This document shows, piece by piece, positions 24,035-32,231 of a stretch of 37,932 bases of DNA. Source of the stretch: an uncultured Haloferula sp. (GTDB lineage Bacteria > Verrucomicrobiota > Verrucomicrobiae > Verrucomicrobiales > Akkermansiaceae); contig CAMPGU010000007.1 of NCBI GenBank assembly GCA_946885645.1, positions 1 through 37,932 on the forward strand. The letters run 5' to 3'. A program made the position numbers and the translations under genes. The first letter of the stretch is position 1, and each line of letters begins with the position of its first letter. The notes beneath the pieces were generated by a model, which ran no database searches, was not told where the DNA came from, and saw only the letters and a program-made list of their open reading frames with translations.

Positions 24035-24391
24035 GTGAACGACGAACGCGAGCACGGCGCGCAGCCGCTGGATGCCCTGATGACCGCATGGGGCTTGGGA
24101 AATCACGAGCTGGTGGACGCCTCGACGGAGCAACTCACCCATAAGCAAGTCCAGCGCGCCCGCACCGGTCGCACGCTCACGCTTCATATGATGCAGAAGG
24201 CTACCCGCGCCCTGAACATCGCGATTTGGTACCGGCTGACCAAGGAAGAGCGGGAGAGCTACTTCGAATACTTGCACAAGCACCTCTTCAGCTATGCCAA
24301 GAACCACGAGGCCGCTTGGACGGATCCCAACGTCCCGCTGATGGAAGCGGTGCGGAAACGCGGCGGGAAGATCATCGACCGGGGAGAGTAG
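24035..24391 (+). CDS. Small putative helix-turn-helix protein, 118 aa
   Basis: Starting at the GTG at 24035, the protein reads MNDEREHGAQPLDALMTAWG. Residues ~10-65 resemble an XRE/Cro-like HTH (NHELVDASTEQLTHKQVQRA then RTGRTLTLHMMQKATRALN). A second helical part follows (WYRLTKEERESYFEYLHKHL). The open frame extends back to 23777, but that part is Arg/Gly-rich, low-quality translation and overlaps the nitrate reductase start, so it is not included. The best guess is a DNA-binding protein of a lineage-specific family; partner and target are unknown. It diverges from the nitrate reductase gene, so a regulatory link is possible but unproven. It converges with a small membrane-protein gene. 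Confidence 0.7.
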   Translation: MNDEREHGAQPLDALMTAWGLGNHELVDASTEQLTHKQVQRARTGRTLTLHMMQKATRALNIAIWYRLTKEERESYFEYLHKHLFSYAKNHEAAWTDPNVPLMEAVRKRGGKIIDRGE

Positions 24392-24417
24392 CGCCCGGCC
24401 CGAGTGCCAAAGCAGAA

Positions 24418-24675
24418 TCAGCCGTTCTTCAAGCTCGCGAGCCAACCGGCGACCAAGGCGATGACGAAGCCGATCCCCAGCGAGAGGGGCAGGCTGTGGG
24501 CTAGCAAAGGTTCACCGTGTCCGGAAACCAGTGCCGAGGCGGTGAAGATCGCCGCCGCGATGACGGCGGCGGTGAAAGTCCGCAACAAGAAGCCCTCAAT
24601 CACGGGCCGCAGCAAAAGTGCAGCCGCCAGCGCGGGTGTGACGATGAAGATCAGTTGCTGAAACCAAGGGCTCAT
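24418..24675 (-). CDS. Small membrane protein, 85 aa
   Basis: The protein is almost entirely hydrophobic with three likely transmembrane helices: LIFIVTPALAAALLLRPVI, TFTAAVIAAAIFTASALV and PLSLGIGFVIALVAGWLASL. No family was recognised. The ATG at 24675 is followed immediately by MSPWFQQ, and a large hairpin lies just upstream. It could be co-transcribed from the host-attachment-family gene 143 bp upstream on the same strand. Confidence 0.65.
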   Translation of the reverse strand: MSPWFQQLIFIVTPALAAALLLRPVIEGFLLRTFTAAVIAAAIFTASALVSGHGEPLLAHSLPLSLGIGFVIALVAGWLASLKNG

Positions 24676-24682
24676 GAATTAC

Positions 24683-24714
24683 GGGTGCGGGAGGCAGCCG
24701 CCTCGGCCGCACCC
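24683..24714 (-). promoter_or_regulatory. Large two-step hairpin upstream of the small membrane protein
   Basis: GGGTGCGG (24683-24690) pairs with CCGCACCC (24707-24714), and the inner GAGGC (24691-24695) with GCCTC (24700-24704), giving 13 bp broken only by a GG bulge. On the minus strand it ends seven bases before the ATG at 24675, with no T tract. It is more likely an mRNA structure or factor-dependent terminator of the upstream gene than an intrinsic terminator. Confidence 0.5.
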
Positions 24715-24818
24715 ACCCAATCGCAATTTAGCCGTGCAGTCTGCCACGGAAGTTATGATTTCTCAACTTTTCGGCTCATCAAACAAAAGTTTCACATGAA
24801 CTCTCGGTGCGCCCGTTC

Positions 24819-25280
24819 CTATCGCCGCGCCAGGAAACGTCCTTCCAACTCCCGAAGGGGAGTGCGGGTTAGATCTGCCGCCAGGGTTTCTCCCAGTGCC
24901 TTCTTGGCATGGGCTGGCAGGGCATCTTTCAGTGCGGGGAGGATTTGCGGGGGTGCGACCAGCATCCATGACGGCGTTCCCTCGTCGTTCACCGCCTCCC
25001 CGATCTTGGCAGCGATCCGGAGCAGCGCCCCGCGCTGGATCTCCGCCTCGAGTTGATGGTGTTCTCCCGCGGACATCCCGGTGAGCACGCCCGGTGGATT
25101 GCCCTTTGCAAATCTTCCCGACTGATCGGTTACGATCTCGTGGATCGCTTTCGGAGGGTCCTTTTCATGGCCGGAAGGAACTTCGGTGAGGTGTTCCTGC
25201 TGCACCGGATCGTCCCCGGCGGGACGAAGTTTCAGGACTCGGACTTGACCTAGATTTGCAATGACGATCAGTGATTTCAT
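24819..25280 (-). CDS. Host attachment family protein (Host_attach / bacterial eRF1-like)
   Basis: A 153-residue protein of the family named for a protein required for attachment to host cells, structurally related to archaeo-eukaryotic release-factor domains. The N-terminus MKSLIVIANLGQVRVLKLRP is the beta-strand start seen in the family (usually ..VVVADGARARFL). The C-terminal hallmark WMLVAPPQILPALKDALPAH followed by ETLAADLTRTPLRELEGRF matches the family strongly. The molecular role is unresolved: adhesion was inferred genetically in Agrobacterium, while RNA or ribosome binding is suggested by fold. Upstream lie two copies of a palindromic element (25283-25355) that could regulate it. Confidence 0.8.
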   Translation of the reverse strand: MKSLIVIANLGQVRVLKLRPAGDDPVQQEHLTEVPSGHEKDPPKAIHEIVTDQSGRFAKGNPPGVLTGMSAGEHHQLEAEIQRGALLRIAAKIGEAVNDEGTPSWMLVAPPQILPALKDALPAHAKKALGETLAADLTRTPLRELEGRFLARR

Positions 25281-25282
25281 GA

Positions 25283-25355
25283 TTGTGACAATGGCATTCG
25301 CGGACGAGTTCCGGACACCCGGTTGGCCGGATACTCACCTGACACCTTGTCACAA
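25283..25355 (-). promoter_or_regulatory. Pair of palindromic operator-like sites, TTGTSACAA
   Basis: TTGTGACAA (25283-25291) and TTGTCACAA (25347-25355) are each palindromic around a central base and are reverse complements of one another. Their centres are 64 bp apart, close to six helical turns. They sit directly upstream of the host-attachment-family ATG, where a dimeric regulator could bind both and loop the DNA. No expression data; chance occurrence cannot be excluded. Confidence 0.4.
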
Positions 25356-25478
25356 ACCGGGCGATGGCGCGCGCAGAAATTGGCAGGGAATTTTCCAACC
25401 ATCCCCGGCATCTGGAAATGAACGGGTTGCCGCCAACGGCCCTGGCCCCTCCTGCCGAAAAGCTCCAGCTCTGGAATC

Positions 25479-26657
25479 TCAGCGCCGGATCACGTGCACA
25501 CCTTTCTTGCTGCCCGCGGCAAATTCCAGCTTCCCGTCCCCGTCCAGATCGACGGCCAGCACCTGGCATCCGACCCCCGAATCCGTATCGATCACTTCCG
25601 GCAGCCATTTGACGCCGGTGCCTTCCTTGCGGTTGTAAAAGACTACCGCCAGCGCGGGATCACGGGCTCCTGGGTCCTTGCCGTTGTGAGCCCAGAACCT
25701 TTTGCCAGTGATGAAGTCCATCCGGCCGTCCCCGTCGAAGTCACCGGACTCCAAGGCGTGAAGCTGGCTGAACTGGAGGCCCTCAGGCCCGGCCTTGGCG
25801 GGGTCTTCCGGCAGGATCTCATGGCGGGAAAACGCCGCGTCACCGCCGTCCCGTCGGTTTTCGTACCACACGAGTCCGTAGCCGTGACCGTTCAGGCTCG
25901 TGACCATGTCGTTGTCGCCATCCGTGTCCGCATCGAAAACGAGCATCTGCGCACCGCCGGCTCCCGCGAAAGGTTCCGCATGCCACGCCCACGCCGCTCC
26001 CTTTTCGGCAGGTTGTTCGAACCACCCATCTTTAGCGACCAGATCCGGGCGGCCGTCCCCGCTCAGGTCTCCCGCGCCCAGTCCATGGATGTAGGGCGTG
26101 TCGGTGCGCTTCTCGGAGACCGGGATGAAGGTCCAAGGCTTGGTCACGTCCGTCCAATCGACCTCCGCATACCCGAATTTCCCGCCTTGCATGCAGGCGA
26201 GCTCTTTCCGGCCATCGCGGTCGAGGTCCATCCACAGCGGGCTCTCCGTGGCGGCTTCCGCCATCACGCGGTGGGCGGGCCAATCGGCCTCCTTGCCGGG
26301 ATTCAGGTAAAGCGTGAGATCTTTCCCGGGATGGCTCGCCATCAGGATGTCATTGCGTCCGTCGCCGTTGAGATCCTCCACCCAGCTCAGGAAGGAGTCC
26401 TCCATGTACGCATCGATCGGCATCGCGCGACCCGGCCGGTAGAGCTTCGCCTGCCGGAACTCCGGCCCTTTGAACCAAAACGCCCCTGCTACGAGATCCT
26501 TCACACCATCCCCGTCCAGATCGCCCGCGGAAAGCCCCTCCGTAAGGAAATCCTTCGTCAGGACCTGCTTCCGCCATGCCGGGCGCTCAGATATTTTCGC
26601 GTAGGAGCACGCCAGGGCGAGCAGCCCGGCGGGCAGGAGGATGGCAGCGGGTCTCAT
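25479..26657 (-). CDS. Secreted FG-GAP/VCBS repeat protein
   Basis: A 392-residue exported protein with an N-terminal signal peptide (LLPAGLLALACSYA; a Cys is present but the lipobox is imperfect). At least six FG-GAP-like repeats carry calcium-binding DxDxDG loops: GDLDGDGVKDLVAG, EDLNGDGRNDILMA, MDLDRDGRKELACM, GDLSGDGRPDLVAK, GDFDGDGRMDFITG and VDLDGDGKLEFAAG. Together they predict a beta-propeller. Such proteins are abundant in Verrucomicrobia and Planctomycetes and are usually surface or periplasmic; ligand unknown. It diverges from the SGNH hydrolase gene, and both may act extracellularly on the same material. Confidence 0.88.
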   Translation of the reverse strand: MRPAAILLPAGLLALACSYAKISERPAWRKQVLTKDFLTEGLSAGDLDGDGVKDLVAGAFWFKGPEFRQAKLYRPGRAMPIDAYMEDSFLSWVEDLNGDGRNDILMASHPGKDLTLYLNPGKEADWPAHRVMAEAATESPLWMDLDRDGRKELACMQGGKFGYAEVDWTDVTKPWTFIPVSEKRTDTPYIHGLGAGDLSGDGRPDLVAKDGWFEQPAEKGAAWAWHAEPFAGAGGAQMLVFDADTDGDNDMVTSLNGHGYGLVWYENRRDGGDAAFSRHEILPEDPAKAGPEGLQFSQLHALESGDFDGDGRMDFITGKRFWAHNGKDPGARDPALAVVFYNRKEGTGVKWLPEVIDTDSGVGCQVLAVDLDGDGKLEFAAGSKKGVHVIRR

Positions 26658-26775
26658 GGGGCGGAGAAAACGTGACGCGGGTCGCGCTCCTTTCGCGACC
26701 CATGAAACGCGTTCCGCCCCCCAAGCGAGATGGCGGCTTGATACGGCAAGCGGTTATCGCTGGTCTGTTGTCCGC

Positions 26776-28068
26776 ATGAACCGCCGTACCGGTCTCCTTC
26801 TCCTCGCCTTCGCCTTTCCCGTCCTTGCAAAGGAAGCTCCTCCCTTGCCCGCCGCGCTCTCCGCCTACGTGCTGGATCCCGCCCCGGAAGCTACCGGGCT
26901 GTTGCTGAAGAAAGGCGACCGCGTGGCCATCTGCGGCGACTCCATCACCGAGCAGAAGCGCTATTCCGTGATCATGGAGGCCTACCTGACCGCCTGCCTT
27001 CCCGAATTGGAAATCACCTGCCGCCAGTACGGCTGGAGCGGGGAGCAGGCCGGGGGCTTCGTAAACAGGATGGAAAGCGATGTCCTGCGCTTCCAGCCGA
27101 CCTTCGCCACCACCTGCTACGGCATGAACGACTTCCGCTACGTGCCTTTCAACGAGCCGGTGGCGGAGGAATTCCGCAAGAATACCACCGCGATGGTGCA
27201 GGCCTTCAAGAGGGGGGGAGCACGGGTGCTGCTCGGCTCGTCCGGAATTATCGACACCGTCCCGCATTGGGTGAAGTCCGCTGCCGGCACGAAAGAAGAT
27301 CTCAATCTCGCCCTCTCGAGATTCCGCAACATCGGAATCCAGATCGCGAGTGCGGAACAGGTGGGTTTCGCCGACCTCTACCGGCCCATGCTGATCGCCG
27401 ATTTCGAGGCGGAGAAACTCCACGGGCCGGAGTTCATGGTCGCAGGAAAGGACGGCGTTCACCCCGGCTGGGCGGGCCAGGTCATCATGGCCTATGCCTT
27501 CTTGAAAGGGATGGGGCTCGACGGCGATCTGGGCACCGTCACCTTCGACGCCGCCTCCGGCAAGGCCTCGTCGGGCTTCGGTCACGAAATCGTCGGATCG
27601 CAGGACGGGAGGGTCACGATCAAGAGCACCAAGCTGCCTTTCAGTCCCGGTCCCGGCGATCTGAAGAGCGACGACTCGATTCGCGCGGGTCTCGCGCTGG
27701 TTCCCTTCGACGACGAACTGAACCGCTTCATCTTAAAGATCGAGTCGCCCGCCGCTCCTTCGTACGAGGTTACCTGGGGTGAGGCCTCGCGCACTTATAC
27801 TTCGGAGGAGCTGCTGAAGGGCGTGAACCTCGCGAAGGATTTCCACACCCATCCGCTCCAGCCGGCCTTCAAAAAAGTCTGGGATGCCGTGGAAGCGAAG
27901 CAGAACTACGAGACCCGCCAGATCAAGATGCTGGTGCACGGCCCCGAAGGAGCCGCGGATCTGGAAGGGACCTTCGCCGTTACCGAAAAAGCCCGTGCCC
28001 GCTTTGCCCAAGCCATCGCCGATGCGAAACAGCCGGTGGAGCACGTCATCACGGTGAAGGCGAAATAG
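26776..28068 (+). CDS. Secreted SGNH/GDSL hydrolase family protein
   Basis: The 430-residue protein has a signal peptide (LLLLAFAFPVLAK). The SGNH blocks are visible: block I CGDSITEQKRYS with the nucleophile Ser, a Gly in QYGWSGEQAGG, GMNDFRY with the block III Asn, and DGVHPGWAG with the catalytic Asp-His pair. A C-terminal region of about 150 residues is predicted to be beta-rich and closes a typical two-domain secreted esterase. It likely deacetylates or de-esterifies polysaccharides or xenobiotic esters; substrate unknown. The ATG at 26776 is chosen because it begins the signal peptide; upstream in-frame sequence to 26641 has no signal-like character. Confidence 0.88.
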   Translation: MNRRTGLLLLAFAFPVLAKEAPPLPAALSAYVLDPAPEATGLLLKKGDRVAICGDSITEQKRYSVIMEAYLTACLPELEITCRQYGWSGEQAGGFVNRMESDVLRFQPTFATTCYGMNDFRYVPFNEPVAEEFRKNTTAMVQAFKRGGARVLLGSSGIIDTVPHWVKSAAGTKEDLNLALSRFRNIGIQIASAEQVGFADLYRPMLIADFEAEKLHGPEFMVAGKDGVHPGWAGQVIMAYAFLKGMGLDGDLGTVTFDAASGKASSGFGHEIVGSQDGRVTIKSTKLPFSPGPGDLKSDDSIRAGLALVPFDDELNRFILKIESPAAPSYEVTWGEASRTYTSEELLKGVNLAKDFHTHPLQPAFKKVWDAVEAKQNYETRQIKMLVHGPEGAADLEGTFAVTEKARARFAQAIADAKQPVEHVITVKAK

Positions 28069-28095
28069 CTCCCGGGCTCCGGGCCCAAATAAAGC

Positions 28096-30114
28096 TCATG
28101 CCTCCACCTGCTTGTCCGGAATTCCCTGCGCCTCCTTTTTGGCGCGCGCCGCGGGTTTCGACATCCTCTCGATCAGGCACGCGATAGCACCCCAGGCGAT
28201 GAAGCCGAGCATCACGACGTAGAAGGACATGACCGTCCACTTCTTCTCGGCGGCGAAGCCGTAGTTGTGCAGGCCGACGTTCAGGAAATTCACGTGCCAC
28301 CACGAGAAGCCCACAACGATCGCGCCGAAGACCGCGCACAGGTGGAGGCCCCATTCCTTGATGAAGCCGCCCAGCCGCGCGTGTAGCACCGCCAGCGACC
28401 AGAGAACGATCATCAGCGCCCCGTTTTCCTTCGGATCCCAGCCCCAGAAGCGCCCCCACGAGTCGTTCGCCCAGATCCCGCCGAGGACGGTGCCGATCAG
28501 CGAGAGCGTAAGCGTGAGGCAGACGCAGCCGTAAACCGCTCGGGTGACGGCCCGGCGCAGGGAAAGATCGCCGCCATCGAGGCCGAGGCTGCGGAGCAGG
28601 ATGTAAACGATGGCAAGCAGCGCCGTGATCAAACCGCTGGCGTAGCCCAGGGTGATGGTGATCACGTGCGTGGTAAGCCAGTAGTTCGAGCGCAGGACGG
28701 CCACCAGCGGATCCAGGTGGTCCTTGCCCTCGCCGACTTCGAAACGCCTTGCCAAGACGATCAGGAAGGCCGCCACGATCGGAATGATGCCCACCACGAA
28801 GCGCTTCCGCGTCATCCATTCCACCAGCAGGCCGAAAAACACGAGCGCCATGCAAATGAAGATGATCGTATCGTAGAGATTCCCCACCGGCGGGCGACCC
28901 ATGATGATCGAGCGCTTCGCGATCGGGATGATCATGTAAACAAGCCCGATCGCCAGGAAGCCGACCGTAGCCCAGTAGCCGATTTTCCCCGCCTTGGTCC
29001 GGCCGGTGAAGAACATCACCCCGGAAGTGAGCACCGCGAGCAGGAACCAGACGAGCGCGTAGATGAACCAGTTCTTCTTGAAGTAGTCGGCTTCAAGCGG
29101 GACGGAACGGTATTCGTCCCGCGCCTTGGCCCGGTCCACGATGCTGGTTTCCAAGGCCGAAAACTTGTCCCGGAAGGCACCCTCGCCGCTCTTGAGCGCC
29201 TGCACCGTTTCTTCCAGTGCCTTGATATCCTTGACCGATTGCTCGGGCTCCCGGGTGGTGCCGGTGAAAATGTGGAAAATCCGGTCGCCCGCGCTCAGCC
29301 ACTTCTCGTCGTCCTTGTTTGAAGGCGGGAAAAGATTGAGGCCGAATTTCGCGGAGTTGGCCGCTTGCTCGATCAGCACGGTGATTGTCTGCACCTCGCT
29401 GGATACCGGCTTGCCGGTGGCGGCGTCTCTCAGTTCCTGGCGGATCTTCGGGGCGGCTGCCATCACCTCGCTCACCGGCAGGACCTTGCCTTCGCGCGCG
29501 GAGGATCCCGGAAGCAGGCCGTTGCGGGCGAAATCCATGTAACCGGTGAGAAACTCATAGTTGCGCACGGTATAGGCCATCGTCAGGGCCTGCTGCTCGA
29601 CCGGCTTCAGCAGCTTCGGATCGCGTTTGGAGATTTCCTCGTAGGTCGCCCCGAGCTGCTTCAGCTTTTCCAGTCCCGGCTTGAGATCGTTGTAGCTGTA
29701 CCGGTCGCGCCGGCCGCGGGAGGGGATGCCGACGGCGTCCAGCACTTCCGAATTGTCCACACGGAAGGTCGGCAGTTCGTTCGCCAGTTCCGGCCGGAAA
29801 AGGCAGTCCATCATCCACGCCAAGGGCTTGATGGTCACTTCCTGGCCGCCTTCGCCGATGATCTCCATCTTCCGCGCCCCGTGCAGGCCCAGCATGGTGA
29901 ATCCCGCATAGGTGCCCAGCGGCTTGACGCGGCCACCATCCTGCACCGGCAGGAGCGCCGCCTTTTCCAGTGTCGCCTCTTCCCACGGCTTGTAGCCGGC
30001 GACGGTGCGGGTGTCGCCCTCCGGCAAGCTATCGCGGATCGCCATCAGGGCGATCACCGTGATCGCGATCAGGCCGAGGGAAAAAACGATCCAGCGTCCG
30101 ATGGTGGCTTTCAT
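28096..30114 (-). CDS. ccsA: Cytochrome c biogenesis protein CcsA/ResC (System II haem handling)
   Basis: Integral membrane component of System II cytochrome c maturation, which exports haem and attaches it to CXXCH motifs together with ResB/Ccs1. The C-terminal ~300 residues carry the CcsA core with the tryptophan-rich WWD-type loop WGRFWGWDPKENGALMIVLW and histidines in LTTHVITITLG and SWWHVNFLNVGLHNYGF. An N-terminal extension of about 370 residues follows a first membrane segment and includes a large soluble, probably periplasmic, part, so the 672-residue total is about twice a minimal CcsA. It begins one base after the resB stop, so the genes are translationally linked. Confidence 0.9.
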   Translation of the reverse strand: MKATIGRWIVFSLGLIAITVIALMAIRDSLPEGDTRTVAGYKPWEEATLEKAALLPVQDGGRVKPLGTYAGFTMLGLHGARKMEIIGEGGQEVTIKPLAWMMDCLFRPELANELPTFRVDNSEVLDAVGIPSRGRRDRYSYNDLKPGLEKLKQLGATYEEISKRDPKLLKPVEQQALTMAYTVRNYEFLTGYMDFARNGLLPGSSAREGKVLPVSEVMAAAPKIRQELRDAATGKPVSSEVQTITVLIEQAANSAKFGLNLFPPSNKDDEKWLSAGDRIFHIFTGTTREPEQSVKDIKALEETVQALKSGEGAFRDKFSALETSIVDRAKARDEYRSVPLEADYFKKNWFIYALVWFLLAVLTSGVMFFTGRTKAGKIGYWATVGFLAIGLVYMIIPIAKRSIIMGRPPVGNLYDTIIFICMALVFFGLLVEWMTRKRFVVGIIPIVAAFLIVLARRFEVGEGKDHLDPLVAVLRSNYWLTTHVITITLGYASGLITALLAIVYILLRSLGLDGGDLSLRRAVTRAVYGCVCLTLTLSLIGTVLGGIWANDSWGRFWGWDPKENGALMIVLWSLAVLHARLGGFIKEWGLHLCAVFGAIVVGFSWWHVNFLNVGLHNYGFAAEKKWTVMSFYVVMLGFIAWGAIACLIERMSKPAARAKKEAQGIPDKQVEA

Positions 30115-30115
30115 G

Positions 30116-31360
30116 TCAGGCTTGAGGGACAGGGGCGGGTTTGCGGCGAAGGAAGCCGATGAGCTTGATCAGGAAATGAACGCACAAGCCGAAGCCGGAG
30201 AGGTAAATGCTGTATTCCGGCCACCTATCGGCCGGATTCCGCACGACTTCAAATCCGGAGATCGTCGCTTCGGCATCGCCGCCGGAAGGTCCGTTCATCA
30301 TGGTGCGCTGGTAGAAGGTGAAGCCGCCGTAGCGCATGGGCTCGTTCATTTCGATGAAAACCTCCGATTCGCGGCCGTCCTCGATGCGCACGATATCGCT
30401 CTCGAAAAGCTTCGGGCGGTTGGTATTGGGGTGATATTCGGATCTGGCATCCTCCAGCCGCACCCGGAAGGGCACCGGCCACACCCGCTTGTCCATGCGG
30501 ATCACGAAAGTGCGGCCGTCCGCATTCACCGTATAGGGAGCGTGGGAATCCACCGCCAGGAGGAAGCCGCCGCTGTTGTTCCCGTCCCTGCCCAGCACGC
30601 GGGCGTGGACGCCGGGAGTGTCCATTTCGCTCTCCTTGTTCGGCTCGCGGGAAAAGAGGAACCAGCCGTCCACCACCGGTTCACCGCGGGAGGGGGCCAT
30701 GCTGGCGGTGGAGATCGCCTTGGCGTTCTGCACATAGCCCTGGAACTCCAGGTCGAAGGGCAGCTGCGGCAGACGCACCGTGCGGGTATCCTGCGGTCCC
30801 AGGTCCAGATAGTAGGCATCCTTCACGAAGTGCACGGGCGCGACGAGCTTGCCGTCCTTCACCTCGGTGATCTCCACGGTGGTCTCCGTGAAGGCCTGCG
30901 CATAGTCCGCGGTCTGCGGGAAGACCGACCCAGGCGTTTCGCTCAGCATCATCACGCCGCGTTCCTCCTTGTACTGGGCCACCCCGCCGGCCACGATCAT
31001 GAAAATGATGCCGAAGTGGGCCAGCAGCACTCCCGCCGTCCGCCAGCCCTTGCGGATGCGTATCACGCCGCCGAGCGTGAGATTCACCACCAGAAGCGCG
31101 CAGACCCAATAGCCGCCGGGCAGGGGAGGCAGCTTCTTGCCGAGCATGCTTTCGGAAACGATCGCGGCATCCGGAAAGACGAAGACCGCCTCCGGGGTGA
31201 AGTATTTCTGAAGAGTCGCGTGGAGCCCGAAGTGAACCTGCTCCAGCGTGGCGAGCCAGGTTTCGACCATCAGGATGACCAGCAATGCCGTCGCGAGGCC
31301 GAAGCCCGAGAGGAATTTGTAAATGCGGAGAGGGATGGACTTCGGGCCGGATGAACTCAT
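30116..31360 (-). CDS. resB: ResB/Ccs1-like cytochrome c biogenesis protein
   Basis: Partner of CcsA in System II. The 414-residue protein has membrane segments at LSGFGLATALLVILMVETWLA, GGYWVCALLVVNLTLGGVI, VLLAHFGIIFMIVAGGVA and a C-terminal IYLSGFGLCVHFLIKLIGFL. A large extracytoplasmic beta-domain lies between segments 3 and 4, containing FEVVRNPADRWPEYS near its end as in ResB proteins. It is the middle gene of the lipoprotein-resB-ccsA operon, 33 bp after the lipoprotein gene and 1 bp before ccsA. Its cytochrome substrates are unknown, although the P460-type CXXCH protein in this window would need such a system. Confidence 0.9.
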   Translation of the reverse strand: MSSSGPKSIPLRIYKFLSGFGLATALLVILMVETWLATLEQVHFGLHATLQKYFTPEAVFVFPDAAIVSESMLGKKLPPLPGGYWVCALLVVNLTLGGVIRIRKGWRTAGVLLAHFGIIFMIVAGGVAQYKEERGVMMLSETPGSVFPQTADYAQAFTETTVEITEVKDGKLVAPVHFVKDAYYLDLGPQDTRTVRLPQLPFDLEFQGYVQNAKAISTASMAPSRGEPVVDGWFLFSREPNKESEMDTPGVHARVLGRDGNNSGGFLLAVDSHAPYTVNADGRTFVIRMDKRVWPVPFRVRLEDARSEYHPNTNRPKLFESDIVRIEDGRESEVFIEMNEPMRYGGFTFYQRTMMNGPSGGDAEATISGFEVVRNPADRWPEYSIYLSGFGLCVHFLIKLIGFLRRKPAPVPQA

Positions 31361-31393
31361 CGGGGCAGCAGGTTACGGGCGGGGGAGACCGGG

Positions 31394-31984
31394 TCATTCA
31401 CCCCGGCGGCGCAGGGTACTCACGAAGGTCTGCAAAGCTTGCTTCTGTTCCGCCACTTCTCCGGCGGGACCGGTCATTTTCACCGTAATGATGCGGCCTT
31501 GATCCTCGGCGATCAAGCCGTAGAGAGCCTGGCCGGGCCGGGGCGGGCGTCCCATGCCGGGCGCGTAATCGCCGGACGCTTCCACCCACACCCCCTCGAC
31601 GCCGGCGATCCGCCCTTTCGGCAGTTTCGCGACTTCCTCCGCGCTCAGGCCGGGCTTCGCGAACTGGCCGAGCCAGCGGTTAACGTTCTCCGCCAGGCCG
31701 CCGGAGGCCGTTCCCACCGCGACCTCGCCGCCGGTGCCGAAACGGTAGTTCAGCAACCGGAAGGCGTCGCCCGGTTGCTCCAGCCAGGCCGCCGGGACCT
31801 CGCCTGCGATGAAAGGACCGCTTCCGGGCGCTTGAAAGCGCTGGTTGCTGGTGGCGTCGAGCTTCGGGGCCTCGTCGCGCATCGTCAGCGCGCGGCTTTC
31901 CTCGACCGTCACTTCCTTCGGCTTGCGGCACGCGGGCAGGAGCAGCGCAAGGCCGAGGCAGGCGAAAAATCCCCGGGTTTTCAT
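31394..31984 (-). CDS. Predicted lipoprotein, first gene of the cytochrome c maturation operon
   Basis: From the ATG at 31984 the protein has 196 residues and starts MKTRGFFACLGLALLLPACRK, with a lipobox-like LPAC at the cleavage site. The remainder has no recognised enzyme motif (AAWLEQPGDAFRLLNYRFGT, GQFAKPGLSAEEVAKLPKGR, YGLIAEDQGRIITVKMTGPA). The frame is open 49 codons further upstream, but that part is Arg/Pro-rich and would hide the signal peptide. It sits 33 bp before resB on the same strand, so it may assist thiol or apocytochrome handling; this is inference from position only. Confidence 0.75.
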   Translation of the reverse strand: MKTRGFFACLGLALLLPACRKPKEVTVEESRALTMRDEAPKLDATSNQRFQAPGSGPFIAGEVPAAWLEQPGDAFRLLNYRFGTGGEVAVGTASGGLAENVNRWLGQFAKPGLSAEEVAKLPKGRIAGVEGVWVEASGDYAPGMGRPPRPGQALYGLIAEDQGRIITVKMTGPAGEVAEQKQALQTFVSTLRRRGE

Positions 31985-32231
31985 CGCGCCGCCGATAGCC
32001 CTGCGTCCCGCGACGCGCAAGGGCATTCCGGCACCTGGCGGGATCCTCCGCAGGTCGGGGGCCGGGGCGAAAGGCGGCGAATAAGAGCGGTTCACCGCGA
32101 AATAACGTGGAGCGGCGGCGGATTCAAACAATCCGTGGACAATATGACGCTGAGGCGGAGCGGCGGCCTGCCGGGTGCGGGGATCGGAAATCCCTTCACC
32201 CCGCCGCCCGCCTTCCTCTAGTTTCCTCCGG

